This document shows positions 43,118-51,812 of a stretch of 64,000 bases of DNA, in pieces. Each line of letters begins with the position of its first letter. The stretch's first letter is position 1. Origin of the DNA: Bacillus sp. ISL-37 (GTDB lineage Bacteria; Bacillota; Bacilli; Bacillales; Cytobacillaceae). The translations under genes and the position numbers were made by a program. A model generated the notes under the pieces. It worked only from the letters and a program-made list of their open reading frames with translations. It did not search any database and was not told the origin of the DNA. The stretch is from contig NZ_JAGGQL010000011.1 of assembly GCF_018613315.1 (NCBI RefSeq), forward strand, positions 1 to 64,000, given 5' to 3'.

Positions 43118-44239
43118 ATGGTACAGACAATCTCAGCGAAAGAAATAGCGCAAAAAGTCATTAACCATGAAGACCTGTTTATCCTTGATGCAAGAAATAC
43201 AGATGACTTCGATGATTGGAAAATCGAAGGCCGAAATGTGAAAGTCCACAATACTCCGTACTTTGACCTGCTTGAAGGAATCGATCCAATAAAGGATGTT
43301 TTGCCTAAAGATCAGGAGATTTATGTCGTATGTGCAAAAGGTGGATCGTCCGAGTTTGTTGCCGAGCAAATTGAAGAGGCAGGTTACTCAAATGTTTATT
43401 CTATTGAAGGCGGCATGAAAGCCTGGAGTGAATATTTGGAGCCTGTGAAAATCGGCGGCTTTAAGGACGGCGGTTCCCTTTACCAGTTTGTCCGTATCGG
43501 AAAAGGATGCCTTTCCTACCTCGTTGAATCAAATGGCGAGGCTGCAATTATCGATACAAACCGGATGATTGAACAGTATGAAGAGTTCATGTCAGGCAAG
43601 GACTACAAGTTAGTTGCCCTGCTCGATACACACCTTCATGCTGACCATATTTCTGGTGGAAGAAAGCTAGCTGAAAAAGTGGGAGCTAAATACTACCTCC
43701 CGCCTAAAGACGCTGAAGAAGTAACGTTCCAATATGAGCCTCTTCAAGATGGCGATGAAATCAAGGTTGGAAACGCCGTAATCCGTTCAGTGTACTCTCC
43801 GGGTCATACAATCGGAAGTACTTCGTTCATCATTGATGACCAATATTTATTGACTGGTGACATTCTGTTCATTGACTCAATTGGACGCCCTGACCTGGCC
43901 GGATTGGCTCAGGACTGGGTAGGAGATTTGAGGAACACTTTATACAAACGATATAAAGAACTTGCGGATGAACTACTTGTTCTGCCAGCTCACTATATGG
44001 GAATCAATGAAATGAATGATGACGGCAGCGTTTCAGAAAAACTTGGCGTCCTGTATGCCGAGAACCACGGTTTGCAAATCGACAATGAAGATACGTTCAG
44101 GAAGACAGTTACCGAGAACCTTCCGCCACAGCCTAATTCCTACCAGGAAATCAGGCAGATGAATATGGGTAAAATCAACCCGGATATCGAAGAACAGCAA
44201 GAAATGGAGATTGGCCCGAACCGATGTGCAGTTAGATAA
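43118..44239 (+). CDS. Rhodanese-metallo-beta-lactamase fusion (persulfide dioxygenase-like)
   Basis: 373 residues. The N-terminal rhodanese domain (about 1-108) has catalytic Cys72 in VVCAKGGSS. The C-terminal MBL-fold domain has the HxHxDH metal motif at 172-177 (HLHADH), His230 (SPGHTIGST) and Asp248 ([11 protein letters not shown]), as in ETHE1-type persulfide dioxygenases. It probably oxidises glutathione- or bacillithiol/CoA-persulfide to sulfite and passes sulfane sulfur onward. Domain order is reversed relative to what I know of the CstB protein of Staphylococcus. Its paralogue is at 58702-59823, and both end in the same tail ([11 protein letters not shown]). Confidence 0.9.
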   Translation: MVQTISAKEIAQKVINHEDLFILDARNTDDFDDWKIEGRNVKVHNTPYFDLLEGIDPIKDVLPKDQEIYVVCAKGGSSEFVAEQIEEAGYSNVYSIEGGMKAWSEYLEPVKIGGFKDGGSLYQFVRIGKGCLSYLVESNGEAAIIDTNRMIEQYEEFMSGKDYKLVALLDTHLHADHISGGRKLAEKVGAKYYLPPKDAEEVTFQYEPLQDGDEIKVGNAVIRSVYSPGHTIGSTSFIIDDQYLLTGDILFIDSIGRPDLAGLAQDWVGDLRNTLYKRYKELADELLVLPAHYMGINEMNDDGSVSEKLGVLYAENHGLQIDNEDTFRKTVTENLPPQPNSYQEIRQMNMGKINPDIEEQQEMEIGPNRCAVR

Positions 44240-44242
44240 ATA

Positions 44243-44276
44243 GAAAGGGGTACCTAATGCAGGGTACTCCTTTTGT
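44243..44276 (+). terminator. Terminator of sulfur operon 1
   Basis: AAAGGGGTACC and GGGTACTCCTTT arms pair around a short loop and end in TTTT, directly after the stop codon. Confidence 0.85.
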
Positions 44277-44365
44277 ATATAAGGTAAAAAGGCTTTTTCC
44301 ATAAGCTTCATGCCAATCAGGACGTTTATGGAAATAGCTTTAAAAGAGGTGGAGGAGAGGATACT

Positions 44366-45796
44366 ATGACCAAGTTGACGATTATACAGCAAAACGATAC
44401 ACATGGGAGCCTGGAACTCCATCCTGAACTTTTTTGGAAAGACAACAAACCTGAACTACGTAATACAGGAGGCTTTCCGAGGCTTGCGAGATATATCAAA
44501 GATCTTAAATCACAAGCAGAAAATGTTTTATTCCTAGATGGAGGAGACCTGTTTCATGGGACACTCCCTTAAGTGGCGTCGAAAGGCGAAGCGATTTTAC
44601 CAGCATTGGAAAAAATGGGGCTGGATGGCTGGGTCCCTGGAAACTGGGATTTCGCCTACGGAAAAGAGCAGCTGTCTTCTCTGTTAAAAGCATTGCCTTT
44701 TCCTTCGGTCGCTTGCAACGTAAAGGATCAAGAAACAAATGAATCGTTTATGAAGCCATTTATCATCAAGGAGCTTGAGGAAGTTAAGGTGGGTGTCATT
44801 GGACTGACCTATCCACATGTCGATGAGACCATGCCTGAAAACTTCTCAAAAGGCCTTGCGTTCTCAAGAGGCGTGGAAGAAACGCGTAATTGTGTGGAAG
44901 AGTTAAAGGGCCAGGTGGATCTTATTGTGTTATTAAGCCATATGGGACTCCCACTTGATGTCGAGCTGGCAACCCTTGTAGATGGTATTGATATCGTCTT
45001 GTCGGGACACAGCCATGACAGGGTAGAAGAGCCGATCACCGTCAATGATACGCTCGTCGTTCAGGCTGGTTCAAGTGCATCCTTCCTTGGAAAACTGGAT
45101 ATTACCTTTGAAGGCGGAAGGATGGAGGACTATCGATACGAACTAGTGGCGATTGGCGAAAGCTTCCCTGAGGATGAGGAAATGGCGGGAATCATTTCTG
45201 AAATATTAGAGCCATACGGTAAGGAACGGGGCAATATCGTCGGCAAGACGGAAACAATTTTACACAGAATGACCTTGAATGAAGCACAGATGGACCAATT
45301 GATTACAGATGCCTATCTTCATGTCTACAATAGTGATCTGGCTTTTTCACACGGGTGGAGGTACGGTACGCCGGTTCCTGCCGGAGATATAACCGAATAT
45401 GACCTGCATACCATCATCCCGACGAATCCGGAAATGTTCACGCTTGAAATGACGGGAGAACGGCTGATGAATGCCCTAGAGAAGAATTTGGAGATGGTGT
45501 TCTCAAGAGACCCGTTTAAGCAAAAAGGCGGATATATATTAAGGTCCTCTGGGTTATTCATGTCCTTCAAGCCATACAATCCGGAAGGCAACAGGATCCA
45601 GAAGCTGCTCGTAGGCGGACAAGAGATTGATTTGAAGAAGAAATACAAGGTTGCCGGGGCCGGCAAGCAGCTGTTTAAAGGTGCTGAAGCAGATAAAACC
45701 TATCATGGTGTCCATGCTGTTGAAGTTATTAAGCAATTCTTGAAGGAAAACGGAACATTCAAAGCTGATGGGGAACCAAGGATCCTGAGTACGTAG
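44366..45796 (+). pseudogene. Metallophosphoesterase/5'-nucleotidase interrupted by one in-frame TAA
   Basis: Codons before and after the TAA at 44570-44572 are in the same frame and form one continuous protein: the first 68 residues hold the metal motif TIIQQNDTHGSLE and LFLDGGDLFHGTLP; then VASKGEAILPALEKMGLDGW, GNWDFAYGK, LLSHMG, LSGHSHD and a C-terminal 5'-nucleotidase domain (VYNSDLAFSHGWR). The expected residue at the stop may be Gln (CAA to TAA is one change) or another single-base neighbour. No second strong ribosome site precedes GTG 44573. Without read-through, the first metal ligands are lost. A sequencing error is the main alternative. Confidence 0.85.
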
Positions 45797-45814
45797 TAAT
45801 ATTTGTTTCCAGGA

Positions 45815-46118
45815 TGTTTTAATAGACATTTCGGGGTCGAAGCAAAGTCAAAATGTCTAATAAAGAAGGATTAATGGACATTTCGAAGACGAAGCAAAGT
45901 CAAAATGTCTAATAAAGTTGGTTTAATGGACATTTCGAAGGCGAAGCAAAGTCAAAATGTCCAAGAAAGAGGGTTTAATGGACATTTCGGGATCGAAGCA
46001 AAGTCAAAATGTCTAATAAAGAAGGGTTAATGGACATTTCGAAGGCGAGGCAAAGTCAAAATGTCCAAGAAAGAGGGGTTAATGGACATTTTAAAAGAGA
46101 AGCAGCGCAAAAATGTCC
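45815..46118. repeat. Tandem array of 52-bp units, ATGGACATTT...AAATGTCC family
   Basis: ATGGACATTT starts at 45874, 45926, 45978, 46030 and 46082, always 52 bases apart, after a first degenerate unit at about 45822 (ATAGACATTT). Each has GGACATTT and AAATGTC(C/T) as inverted arms around cgaaggcgaagcaaagtc. It fills the gap between the convergent nucleotidase pseudogene and the ResA-like gene. Confidence 0.95.
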
Positions 46119-46128
46119 ATTAAGACAC

Positions 46129-46162
46129 AAAAAAAGTCGCGGCCAAAGCCGCGACTTTTTTA
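46129..46162. terminator. Bidirectional terminator at the ResA-like gene end
   Basis: AAAAAAGTCGCGG and CCGCGACTTTTTT form a 13-bp stem with a 6-base loop. It overlaps the stop codon of the minus-strand gene and serves both directions. Confidence 0.93.
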
Positions 46163-46750
46163 CTTAACCCCAGTAAGGTCCTTCATCATTTTCTCATCCA
46201 TAGGGCCAACGATTTTCTTGGTAATTACGCCGTTTTCATCAAGGATGTAGCTGGTTGGGATGGTAAACGCCTGGTAGGTCGTTCCGGCATTCCCCTCTTC
46301 ATCCATAGGAATCGTAAAGGTCAAACCATATTCTTCAACGAATTTTTTGACTTCATCCTCGCCTTTGTCCATATTTGTTAGGTTGACAGCGAGAATTTCA
46401 ACGCCCTGGTCATTATATTCTTCGTAAAAATTTTGCATATGTGGCATTTCGGCCTTACATGGAGGGCACCATGTAGCCCAGAAATTGAGAATCACTTTTT
46501 TGCCACGGTAATCAGAAAGCTTGATTGTATTGCCATCAAGGGTGTTCAATTCAAAATCAGGTGCCTCAGCGCCTTCACGCAACGAAGAAAGCTTCGCGCC
46601 TGGAATGTCTTCTGTTGTTTCTACAGTTTCGCCTGCTGGAGCTGTTGTGGTGTTCTTCTCGCTTTCTGTTGATCCTGGTTTCCAGATGTTCACGACAAGA
46701 ATGACAACAGCCAGTGCTAAAATCGCCAAAGATAAAAGATTTTTATTCAA
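46160..46750 (-). CDS. ResA-like membrane-anchored thiol-disulfide oxidoreductase
   Basis: 196 residues from TTG 46750, overlapping the previous gene's stop by 4 bases. One N-terminal helix (about 5-22) anchors the protein; the TlpA/ResA thioredoxin fold faces outside. Active site CPPC lies in NFWATWCPPCKAEMPHMQ (about 91-108), and the cis-Pro loop is in FTIPTSYILDENG. ResA-type proteins reduce apocytochrome c haem-binding cysteines using electrons from CcdA, which is encoded in the same gene block. Confidence 0.88.
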   Translation of the reverse strand: MNKNLLSLAILALAVVILVVNIWKPGSTESEKNTTTAPAGETVETTEDIPGAKLSSLREGAEAPDFELNTLDGNTIKLSDYRGKKVILNFWATWCPPCKAEMPHMQNFYEEYNDQGVEILAVNLTNMDKGEDEVKKFVEEYGLTFTIPMDEEGNAGTTYQAFTIPTSYILDENGVITKKIVGPMDEKMMKDLTGVK

Positions 46751-47358
46751 TGCTGAATTTCCTCCTTATTAAAACGCTGAAAAATGATTAAGTGAATTCC
46801 GAGTGCGAAGATCAAAATGTTTTCCAATGAGAGCATATCCGAAAAAAGGCTAAGTATTAGTGCTTCAAGCATGAGAAACAATATTGCATACTCAGCAATG
46901 AGCTTAATGTTTTTGAAGAAAAACAAAATGAAGCCTAATAAAAGGCCGGCCTGTATAGCAGTTGCGAGATAATCCTGTGAGAATGCAAATAACCCTGTCC
47001 AATACAGTAAAAAGAATATAAGGTACACAGGGAGATACTCCTCTGGTTTGATGGTGCTGCCCTTTTTCCTTGTTAGCCAATATAAATAGATTGCGATTCC
47101 GATATATGCAAGAATCTGGCCCTCTGTACCGCCATTAAAGTAGACAAGGGAGAAGGGAGTATCAATGAACAGCTTGAAATTGAAAATTGCATAGCTGAGC
47201 TTATAAATCGCAATGTAAAGGAAGAAGCTGTTCCAATACCAATCATCGATACTCTTTTTCTCTCTGGCCCGGTAAATCAGGGCTCCGATAAAAATGGCAG
47301 CAAACGCTGCAAGCAAATCTGCTGGCAGTGTGAATCTGCCAAAAGTTATATAGTTCAA
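46747..47358 (-). CDS. Polytopic membrane protein of unknown function
   Basis: 203 residues from TTG 47358, overlapping the OsmC gene by 4 bases and the ResA-like gene by 4 bases. Six or seven hydrophobic helices are present, with short loops (RAREKKSIDDWYW, RKKGSTIKPEEYLP). It has a general resemblance in length and layout to Lgt-type membrane proteins, but no diagnostic motif is seen. Tight coupling with ResA-like and OsmC-like genes points to extracytoplasmic redox or sulfur chemistry. Confidence 0.75.
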   Translation of the reverse strand: MNYITFGRFTLPADLLAAFAAIFIGALIYRAREKKSIDDWYWNSFFLYIAIYKLSYAIFNFKLFIDTPFSLVYFNGGTEGQILAYIGIAIYLYWLTRKKGSTIKPEEYLPVYLIFFLLYWTGLFAFSQDYLATAIQAGLLLGFILFFFKNIKLIAEYAILFLMLEALILSLFSDMLSLENILIFALGIHLIIFQRFNKEEIQH

Positions 47359-47768
47359 GCAACATCACCTTTTTTTGGCTGGTCTGGCGTGAACTCAATC
47401 TGATAACCGATGTCGATACTTCCGATTACAGATTGGATCATGCCGCAATTTTTCAGGACAAGTCCGGCAAGCTTTTCAGCTTGATCAGCCTTATCAATAG
47501 TATCAGTCTGAACACTTACATTGAAAATCAGCTGTTCAATCCGGTTTCCTTCTTCCGGATTCCGCGTTGCTGACACTTGTACGTCGATTCTTTTATAGTC
47601 TATTCTCATTTTGGTGAGAATATTTGCGAGCACCGAGGTGCTGCATCCAGTTAAAGAGGATACGAACAGCTCCATAGGCCTATAGCCCATCTCCGTATTT
47701 GGAGATATTGGCAAGAATCCATATTCAAGCTGGCCAATTAGTTTCTCATTATAATACGTAAATTCCAT
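47355..47768 (-). CDS. OsmC-family peroxiredoxin-like protein
   Basis: 137 residues from ATG 47768, 8 bases after AAGGAGCG (GTG 47771 also possible). The OsmC fold shows the two conserved cysteines, in SSLTGCSTSVLANIL and VLKNCGMIQSVIG. OsmC/Ohr proteins reduce organic hydroperoxides or persulfides, or act as sulfur-modifying factors. Linked to ResA-like and CcdA genes and close to persulfide-handling operons. Confidence 0.87.
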   Translation of the reverse strand: MEFTYYNEKLIGQLEYGFLPISPNTEMGYRPMELFVSSLTGCSTSVLANILTKMRIDYKRIDVQVSATRNPEEGNRIEQLIFNVSVQTDTIDKADQAEKLAGLVLKNCGMIQSVIGSIDIGYQIEFTPDQPKKGDVA

Positions 47769-47836
47769 CACAATCGCTCCTTTTGTACGAAAACATCATT
47801 TACCGTCCAGTATGTGATCGTATTGTTAAGGAATGA

Positions 47837-48904
47837 TTAAGAATTCCGGTGGATTGGAATCGTTATCCAAAATGTATGATTATGCCCATCTGTATCAACT
47901 CCAATATTCCCTTGATGGGCGTCAATGATGCTTTTTGCGATGGCAAGCCCGAGTCCTGCACCATCAGCTTTTGTGCTGCGTGATTCTTCAAGCCTGAAAA
48001 ATCGTTCGAAAATGAGTTCTTTCATCTCCGGATCAATGTACTTTCCTTGGTGGGAAAAAGTAATTTTGTACACCTTACCGTCAGATTGTGCAGCGATTGA
48101 AAGGTTCCCGCCAGTATCATAATCTATGATATTCTGCAGCAGATTGGATAGGACTTGCTTTAAGCCGTCTTCATGACCAAAAATGGGGGCATGTTCTATA
48201 TGCTGATTGACTGTTTCAAATTTGTTCGATAACTTCAGCTGGAAGGCTGCCAGTGATTCTGCCATGACTTGTTTAATATCGGTTACTTCAAACTGTTTCT
48301 CAAGAAAGTAAACCTCTTTATTCCACGCGTCAAGCTCAGCAATCAGGTCGACAATCCTGGTAATCCGCTTGGATTCCTCCAAAAGAGAGCCGAACAGCTC
48401 ACGGTTGCCTGGCAATACACCGTTATGAAGGGCTTCAAGATAGCCGTTGATATTCGTTAACGGAGTCCTCAACTCATGGGCGATGTCTCTTAACATTTCT
48501 TCCCGTCTAGTCTGCACAGCAGAAAGAGTTTCTGACATTGCGTTAAAATTCGTTACAAGTTCGCCTAATTCACCGCTTGCAGTGACATCTATTTTCGAAG
48601 GGATCTTGCCTTCTTTAATTTGGTCTGCGGCAAACGCCATTGTCCTCACCGGTTTCACGATCCGCTTTACTGAAAAATAATGCAAAAGCCCGGCAATGAC
48701 AAATGCAATGATGCTAACTTTGATAAGGAATGAATTCAATGTGTCAACCAGCTGCGTCCCAGTCACCTGTTGGTTATTGACAAGGAAGCAGGCATAATCT
48801 TTCACGGATATACCTGCAAGCATGATGACAAGCAGGATGACGACGCTGTTGACTGCCACAAGTTTAGATAGTAACAAATCCGCCATGCTTTTAATTCGCC
48901 GCAA
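47837..48904 (-). CDS. Sensor histidine kinase
   Basis: 355 residues from TTG 48904, inside the end of the response regulator gene (14-base overlap); ATG 48886 is an alternative. Layout: two transmembrane helices (about 13-35 and 60-82) with a short extracytoplasmic loop of about 25 residues, HAMP (about 83-135), HisKA with the phospho-His in DIAHELRTPLTNINGYLE, then an HATPase domain with GAGLGLAIAKSIIDAHQG. The short loop, which contains one Cys (YACFLVNNQQ), leaves little room for a ligand domain. The signal is unknown, perhaps redox or membrane state. Confidence 0.92.
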   Translation of the reverse strand: MRRIKSMADLLLSKLVAVNSVVILLVIMLAGISVKDYACFLVNNQQVTGTQLVDTLNSFLIKVSIIAFVIAGLLHYFSVKRIVKPVRTMAFAADQIKEGKIPSKIDVTASGELGELVTNFNAMSETLSAVQTRREEMLRDIAHELRTPLTNINGYLEALHNGVLPGNRELFGSLLEESKRITRIVDLIAELDAWNKEVYFLEKQFEVTDIKQVMAESLAAFQLKLSNKFETVNQHIEHAPIFGHEDGLKQVLSNLLQNIIDYDTGGNLSIAAQSDGKVYKITFSHQGKYIDPEMKELIFERFFRLEESRSTKADGAGLGLAIAKSIIDAHQGNIGVDTDGHNHTFWITIPIHRNS

Positions 48905-49586
48905 ATTTATACCCCATTCCTCTTACTGTTTGGATATAATCTTTAGGCGTTTTTTCTTTAATTTTTTCCCGGAGATTCTTAATATGGACGTCAATCGTCC
49001 GCTCAGTAACAGCTTTTTCGTTGTTTTCATAGATCGTGTCGAGTATTTGGGTCCTCGAAAGGATTTGACCTGGATGCTGCATGAACATATGAAGGAGCCT
49101 GAATTCAAAATTGGTCAAATCGAGTGGCTCGCCATCAACCAGTGCCTCCCCTTTTGCAGGCTTGATTGTAAGACCTGTAAAAGTCAGTTTTCCGCATCTG
49201 CTTGCCGTCCTTCTTAACACCGCTTCAATCCTGACCATCAGCTCAGCAGGGCTGAAAGGTTTTACGACATAATCATCTGCTCCAAGCTTGAAGCCATCGA
49301 TCCTGCTTTTCTCAGAAGCCTTTGCAGTAAGCATAATGACAGGCATCATGCTTTCCAAGTCATTGCGAACCCAGCGGCAGACCTCCTCACCGCTTTTGCC
49401 GGGGAGCATCAGGTCAAGAATAAGGATGCATGGATCATATTTTTCAATCATTTCCTGAGCGACAATGCCGTTGTCAGCCTCTAGCACCTCATAGCCTTCA
49501 TTCGTCAAATAAATCTTAACAAGTGTGCGGATTTTAGGGTCATCTTCAACGACGAGTACACTTTTGCCAATCAATTCTTTCTTCAC
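48891..49586 (-). CDS. OmpR-family response regulator
   Basis: 231 residues from GTG 49586. The receiver domain has the acidic pair in VVEDDPKIR, phospho-acceptor Asp58 (LILDLMLPGKSG) and Lys in VVKPFSPAEL. The C-terminal winged helix (about 130-231) contains SRTQILDTIYENN and TERTIDVHIKNLREKI. It works with the overlapping kinase gene. Probable targets are the neighbouring redox/cytochrome genes; this is an inference from position. Confidence 0.93.
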   Translation of the reverse strand: MKKELIGKSVLVVEDDPKIRTLVKIYLTNEGYEVLEADNGIVAQEMIEKYDPCILILDLMLPGKSGEEVCRWVRNDLESMMPVIMLTAKASEKSRIDGFKLGADDYVVKPFSPAELMVRIEAVLRRTASRCGKLTFTGLTIKPAKGEALVDGEPLDLTNFEFRLLHMFMQHPGQILSRTQILDTIYENNEKAVTERTIDVHIKNLREKIKEKTPKDYIQTVRGMGYKFAAN

Positions 49587-49641
49587 TTGTTAGGTCACTC
49601 CTTACACAGCCTGGCATCAATTTTAAGCTATACAGCTCGCT

Positions 49642-50355
49642 TTATACTCCGAATAAGCTGTAAGCAGACAGCCATGCACTGATTTTCTGCATTTGCCCTG
49701 AAAGGACAAGGAAGCCCATTCCTACCATAATCATACCATTCACGAGTGCAAGCTTAGAAAGATACTTGTTGATCTTCTTAATCGCTTTCAAGGAATAAGA
49801 AATGACAAACGATATGATTAGGAAAGGAACTGCCATTCCAAGTGAGTAGGAAGTCAGCAGATACATACCCTGATACAGAGTATCGGATGAACTCGCCAAA
49901 AGCAGAATAGAGGAGAGTGCAAGTCCGACACAAGGAGACCATCCGCTCGCAAACGCCATTCCTAGAAACACTGAACTGAATGCACCTTTTGGTTTAGTTT
50001 CAGATTGGACCTTTTTCTCCATCATCAGGAACTTGTTATTCAACAAGCCAGCCATCTGCAGGCCGAAAATGATGATCAGCAATCCAGCAATTTGCATCAC
50101 AATTGTCCGGTAACTTGCGAAAACCTGTCCAAGGAATGATGCAGAGGCACCCATGACGATAAAAATTAAGCTAAAACCGATAATGAATCCAAATGAACGG
50201 GTAAAAAGTGTTGCACGATCTACAGCTACTTTAGATCCCTCAATCTTCCCGCCAGTCAAATGTGTTATGTAAGCAGGGAGAAGCGGGAACACACATGGTG
50301 AAAAAAAAGATAAGATTCCAGCAGTAAAAGCAAAGAATAATCCAATTTCAGTCAT
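49642..50355 (-). CDS. ccdA: CcdA-type cytochrome c biogenesis transmembrane protein
   Basis: 237 residues with six hydrophobic helices. The two redox cysteines of the CcdA/DsbD-like family are visible in FFSPCVFPLLPAY (about 17-29) and FASGWSPCVGLALSSIL. CcdA moves reducing equivalents from cytoplasmic thioredoxin to extracytoplasmic thiol-disulfide proteins such as ResA. It is the first gene of a six-gene block (ccdA, regulator, kinase, osmC, membrane protein, resA-like). This supports c-type cytochrome maturation for the cbb3 oxidase cluster nearby. Confidence 0.92.
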   Translation of the reverse strand: MTEIGLFFAFTAGILSFFSPCVFPLLPAYITHLTGGKIEGSKVAVDRATLFTRSFGFIIGFSLIFIVMGASASFLGQVFASYRTIVMQIAGLLIIIFGLQMAGLLNNKFLMMEKKVQSETKPKGAFSSVFLGMAFASGWSPCVGLALSSILLLASSSDTLYQGMYLLTSYSLGMAVPFLIISFVISYSLKAIKKINKYLSKLALVNGMIMVGMGFLVLSGQMQKISAWLSAYSLFGV

Positions 50356-50539
50356 AATAAAATATTCACTCCTTTTCTGTTATTATAATCTGATGTCTTT
50401 GTTAAGGATTAATTAAGAGTTTTAAAAATATACCCATGTCGGTATTATGTATATATTTTATAATTACTGTAGAAAACTTTCAAATTTATACCTCACATCA
50501 CTGCTCAAGATAATTACATTTGATTGCTAGTATACTGTT

Positions 50540-50581
50540 TTCGGGAAAAAAAATAAAACCCAGGATAGTCTCCTAGGTTTT
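50540..50581 (-). terminator. Terminator of the 61-aa membrane protein gene
   Basis: AAAACCTAGGA and TCCTGGGTTTT arms (minus strand, one mismatch) are followed by ATTTTTTTTCCC. It lies about 50 bases after the gene's stop. Confidence 0.82.
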
Positions 50582-50630
50582 ACATCTTTATTTCCCCTCA
50601 CAATTTAAACCCTGTGTGGTATAATGCAAA

Positions 50631-50816
50631 TTAATGCTCTAAATTTCTTCTGATACCGAAATAAGTGAACAGGGAAACAGTGGTTAAAATGGCCAATGAG
50701 GCAATTTCGAATTTAACGTCGCGGTATGTGACGGAATCATCCTTTGTAAAGTACATCAAGCCGAAAATAAATACAGATAATACTACAACAGTAATGATGA
50801 TATCTAACTTTTTCAT
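50631..50816 (-). CDS. Small two-helix membrane protein
   Basis: 61 residues from ATG 50816, preceded by GGAGGG; longer in-frame readings extend into the divergent lysR gene and lack a start signal. Two hydrophobic segments (IIITVVVLSVFIFGLMYF and IASLAILTTVSLFTYFGI) are separated by a charged loop. Family unknown. It shares a 42-base divergent promoter region with the LysR gene, which might therefore control it. Confidence 0.72.
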   Translation of the reverse strand: MKKLDIIITVVVLSVFIFGLMYFTKDDSVTYRDVKFEIASLAILTTVSLFTYFGIRRNLEH

Positions 50817-50858
50817 TTTATTCCCTCCAATAATATAGTATAAAGGGGTGCAATCATA

Positions 50859-51761
50859 TTGAATCTGGAACATCTCAAGACATTCATTGCTGCGGCTAAA
50901 TATGAGAGCTTCTCCCAGGCAGGGAAGATGCTGAATCTCTCCCAACCAGCCGTAAGCCATCAAATCAGCCAGTTAGAAACCTACTATAATAAACAGTTGT
51001 TCATCAGGGCCAATCGCAAAATCAAATTATCAGAGGCTGGAAAAACATTGTATGAACATGGCCAGCAGTTGATAGCATTGAATGAGAAAATGGAAAATCT
51101 TCTGGCAGAAGGGGACTCAAGTCAATCAATCAAGATTGGCTGCAGCAACACAATCGGCGAATGCCTGATCTCGAAAATGGTTCAGGATTTTATAAGGTTG
51201 AATCCTGATATAACCAGCAATCAAATCCAAATCACCATCGGCACATCTGTGCATATTACGGATTTGCTTTATGCTTCTGATATTGACCTTGCCCTTGTCG
51301 AGGGACAAGCCGGCCGATATGACTTTATTTCTCATGAGTTCTATGATGACTTGCTCGTACTTGGTGTTTCTCCACAGCTTAGGGTAGACCCGGGAAACCA
51401 GGAACCTGCGAAGCTTGAAGAAATGACCTGGCTGATCCGTGAGCCGGGTTGTGCGATGAGGCAGGCAACGCTGGATTTATGGAAAGGCTTGAATATCCAG
51501 CCGAAATCCGTCCTTGTTTACAATAGCAACACGCTCATTAAAGAAGGTGTGAAAAATGGACTTGGTGTCGCTGTCTTTTCCAAGCTGGCAATCTGTCCTG
51601 AGATTCACTCAAGGCAGCTTATTGTCAGTCCTTTTAAAGACAGGGACCGATTCCGCCCATTCTTCCTGTTAAGAAAAGATAAACAGTTCAAGTCCAATCT
51701 ACATGAAAGATTGTGGAACTTCATAAGAGAATTAGATGAAAATCCTAATGCTTCCTGTTAA
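50859..51761 (+). CDS. LysR-family transcriptional regulator
   Basis: 300 residues from TTG 50859 with AAAGGGG upstream. The N-terminal winged HTH is typical (LEHLKTFIAAAKYESFSQAGKMLNLSQPAVSHQISQLE region, residues 3-37). A C-terminal periplasmic-binding-like domain follows (SIKIGCSNTIGECLISKM, IDLALVEGQ, LGVAVFSKLAI). Effector unknown; similarity to the CysL/sulfur-responsive type is possible given the neighbours but not proven. A 14-bp-stem terminator includes its last codons. Confidence 0.9.
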   Translation: MNLEHLKTFIAAAKYESFSQAGKMLNLSQPAVSHQISQLETYYNKQLFIRANRKIKLSEAGKTLYEHGQQLIALNEKMENLLAEGDSSQSIKIGCSNTIGECLISKMVQDFIRLNPDITSNQIQITIGTSVHITDLLYASDIDLALVEGQAGRYDFISHEFYDDLLVLGVSPQLRVDPGNQEPAKLEEMTWLIREPGCAMRQATLDLWKGLNIQPKSVLVYNSNTLIKEGVKNGLGVAVFSKLAICPEIHSRQLIVSPFKDRDRFRPFFLLRKDKQFKSNLHERLWNFIRELDENPNASC

Positions 51762-51781
51762 GAAGCATTAGGATTTTTCTT
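51741..51781 (+). terminator. Terminator overlapping the 3' end of the lysR gene
   Basis: AATCCTAATGCTTC and GAAGCATTAGGATT form a perfect 14-bp stem with a 7-base loop containing the stop codon, followed by TTTCTTTT. The last codons of the gene are part of the hairpin. Confidence 0.92.
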
Positions 51782-51797
51782 TTGTCCTGCTCCAGCG
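51782..51797. repeat. Short fragment of the GC-rich dispersed repeat (5' end)
   Basis: GTCCTGCTCCAGCGCC matches the left end of the element at 32656 (CCAGCTCCAGCGCC) for 10 or more bases. It marks the gap between lysR and the propeller cytochrome gene. Confidence 0.5.
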
Positions 51798-51812
51798 CCG
51801 GAACTCTTCTTG

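Noticed and set aside
43118-44239. Beta-lactamase function for the MBL-fold proteins
   Set aside because: The fused rhodanese, ETHE1-like HLHADH context and sulfur-gene neighbours point to persulfide chemistry; there is no signal peptide.
44570-44572. Programmed read-through or recoding of the TAA in the nucleotidase gene
   Set aside because: TAA is the least leaky stop, no downstream stem-loop stimulator was evident, and selenocysteine uses TGA. A nonsense mutation or sequencing error is simpler.
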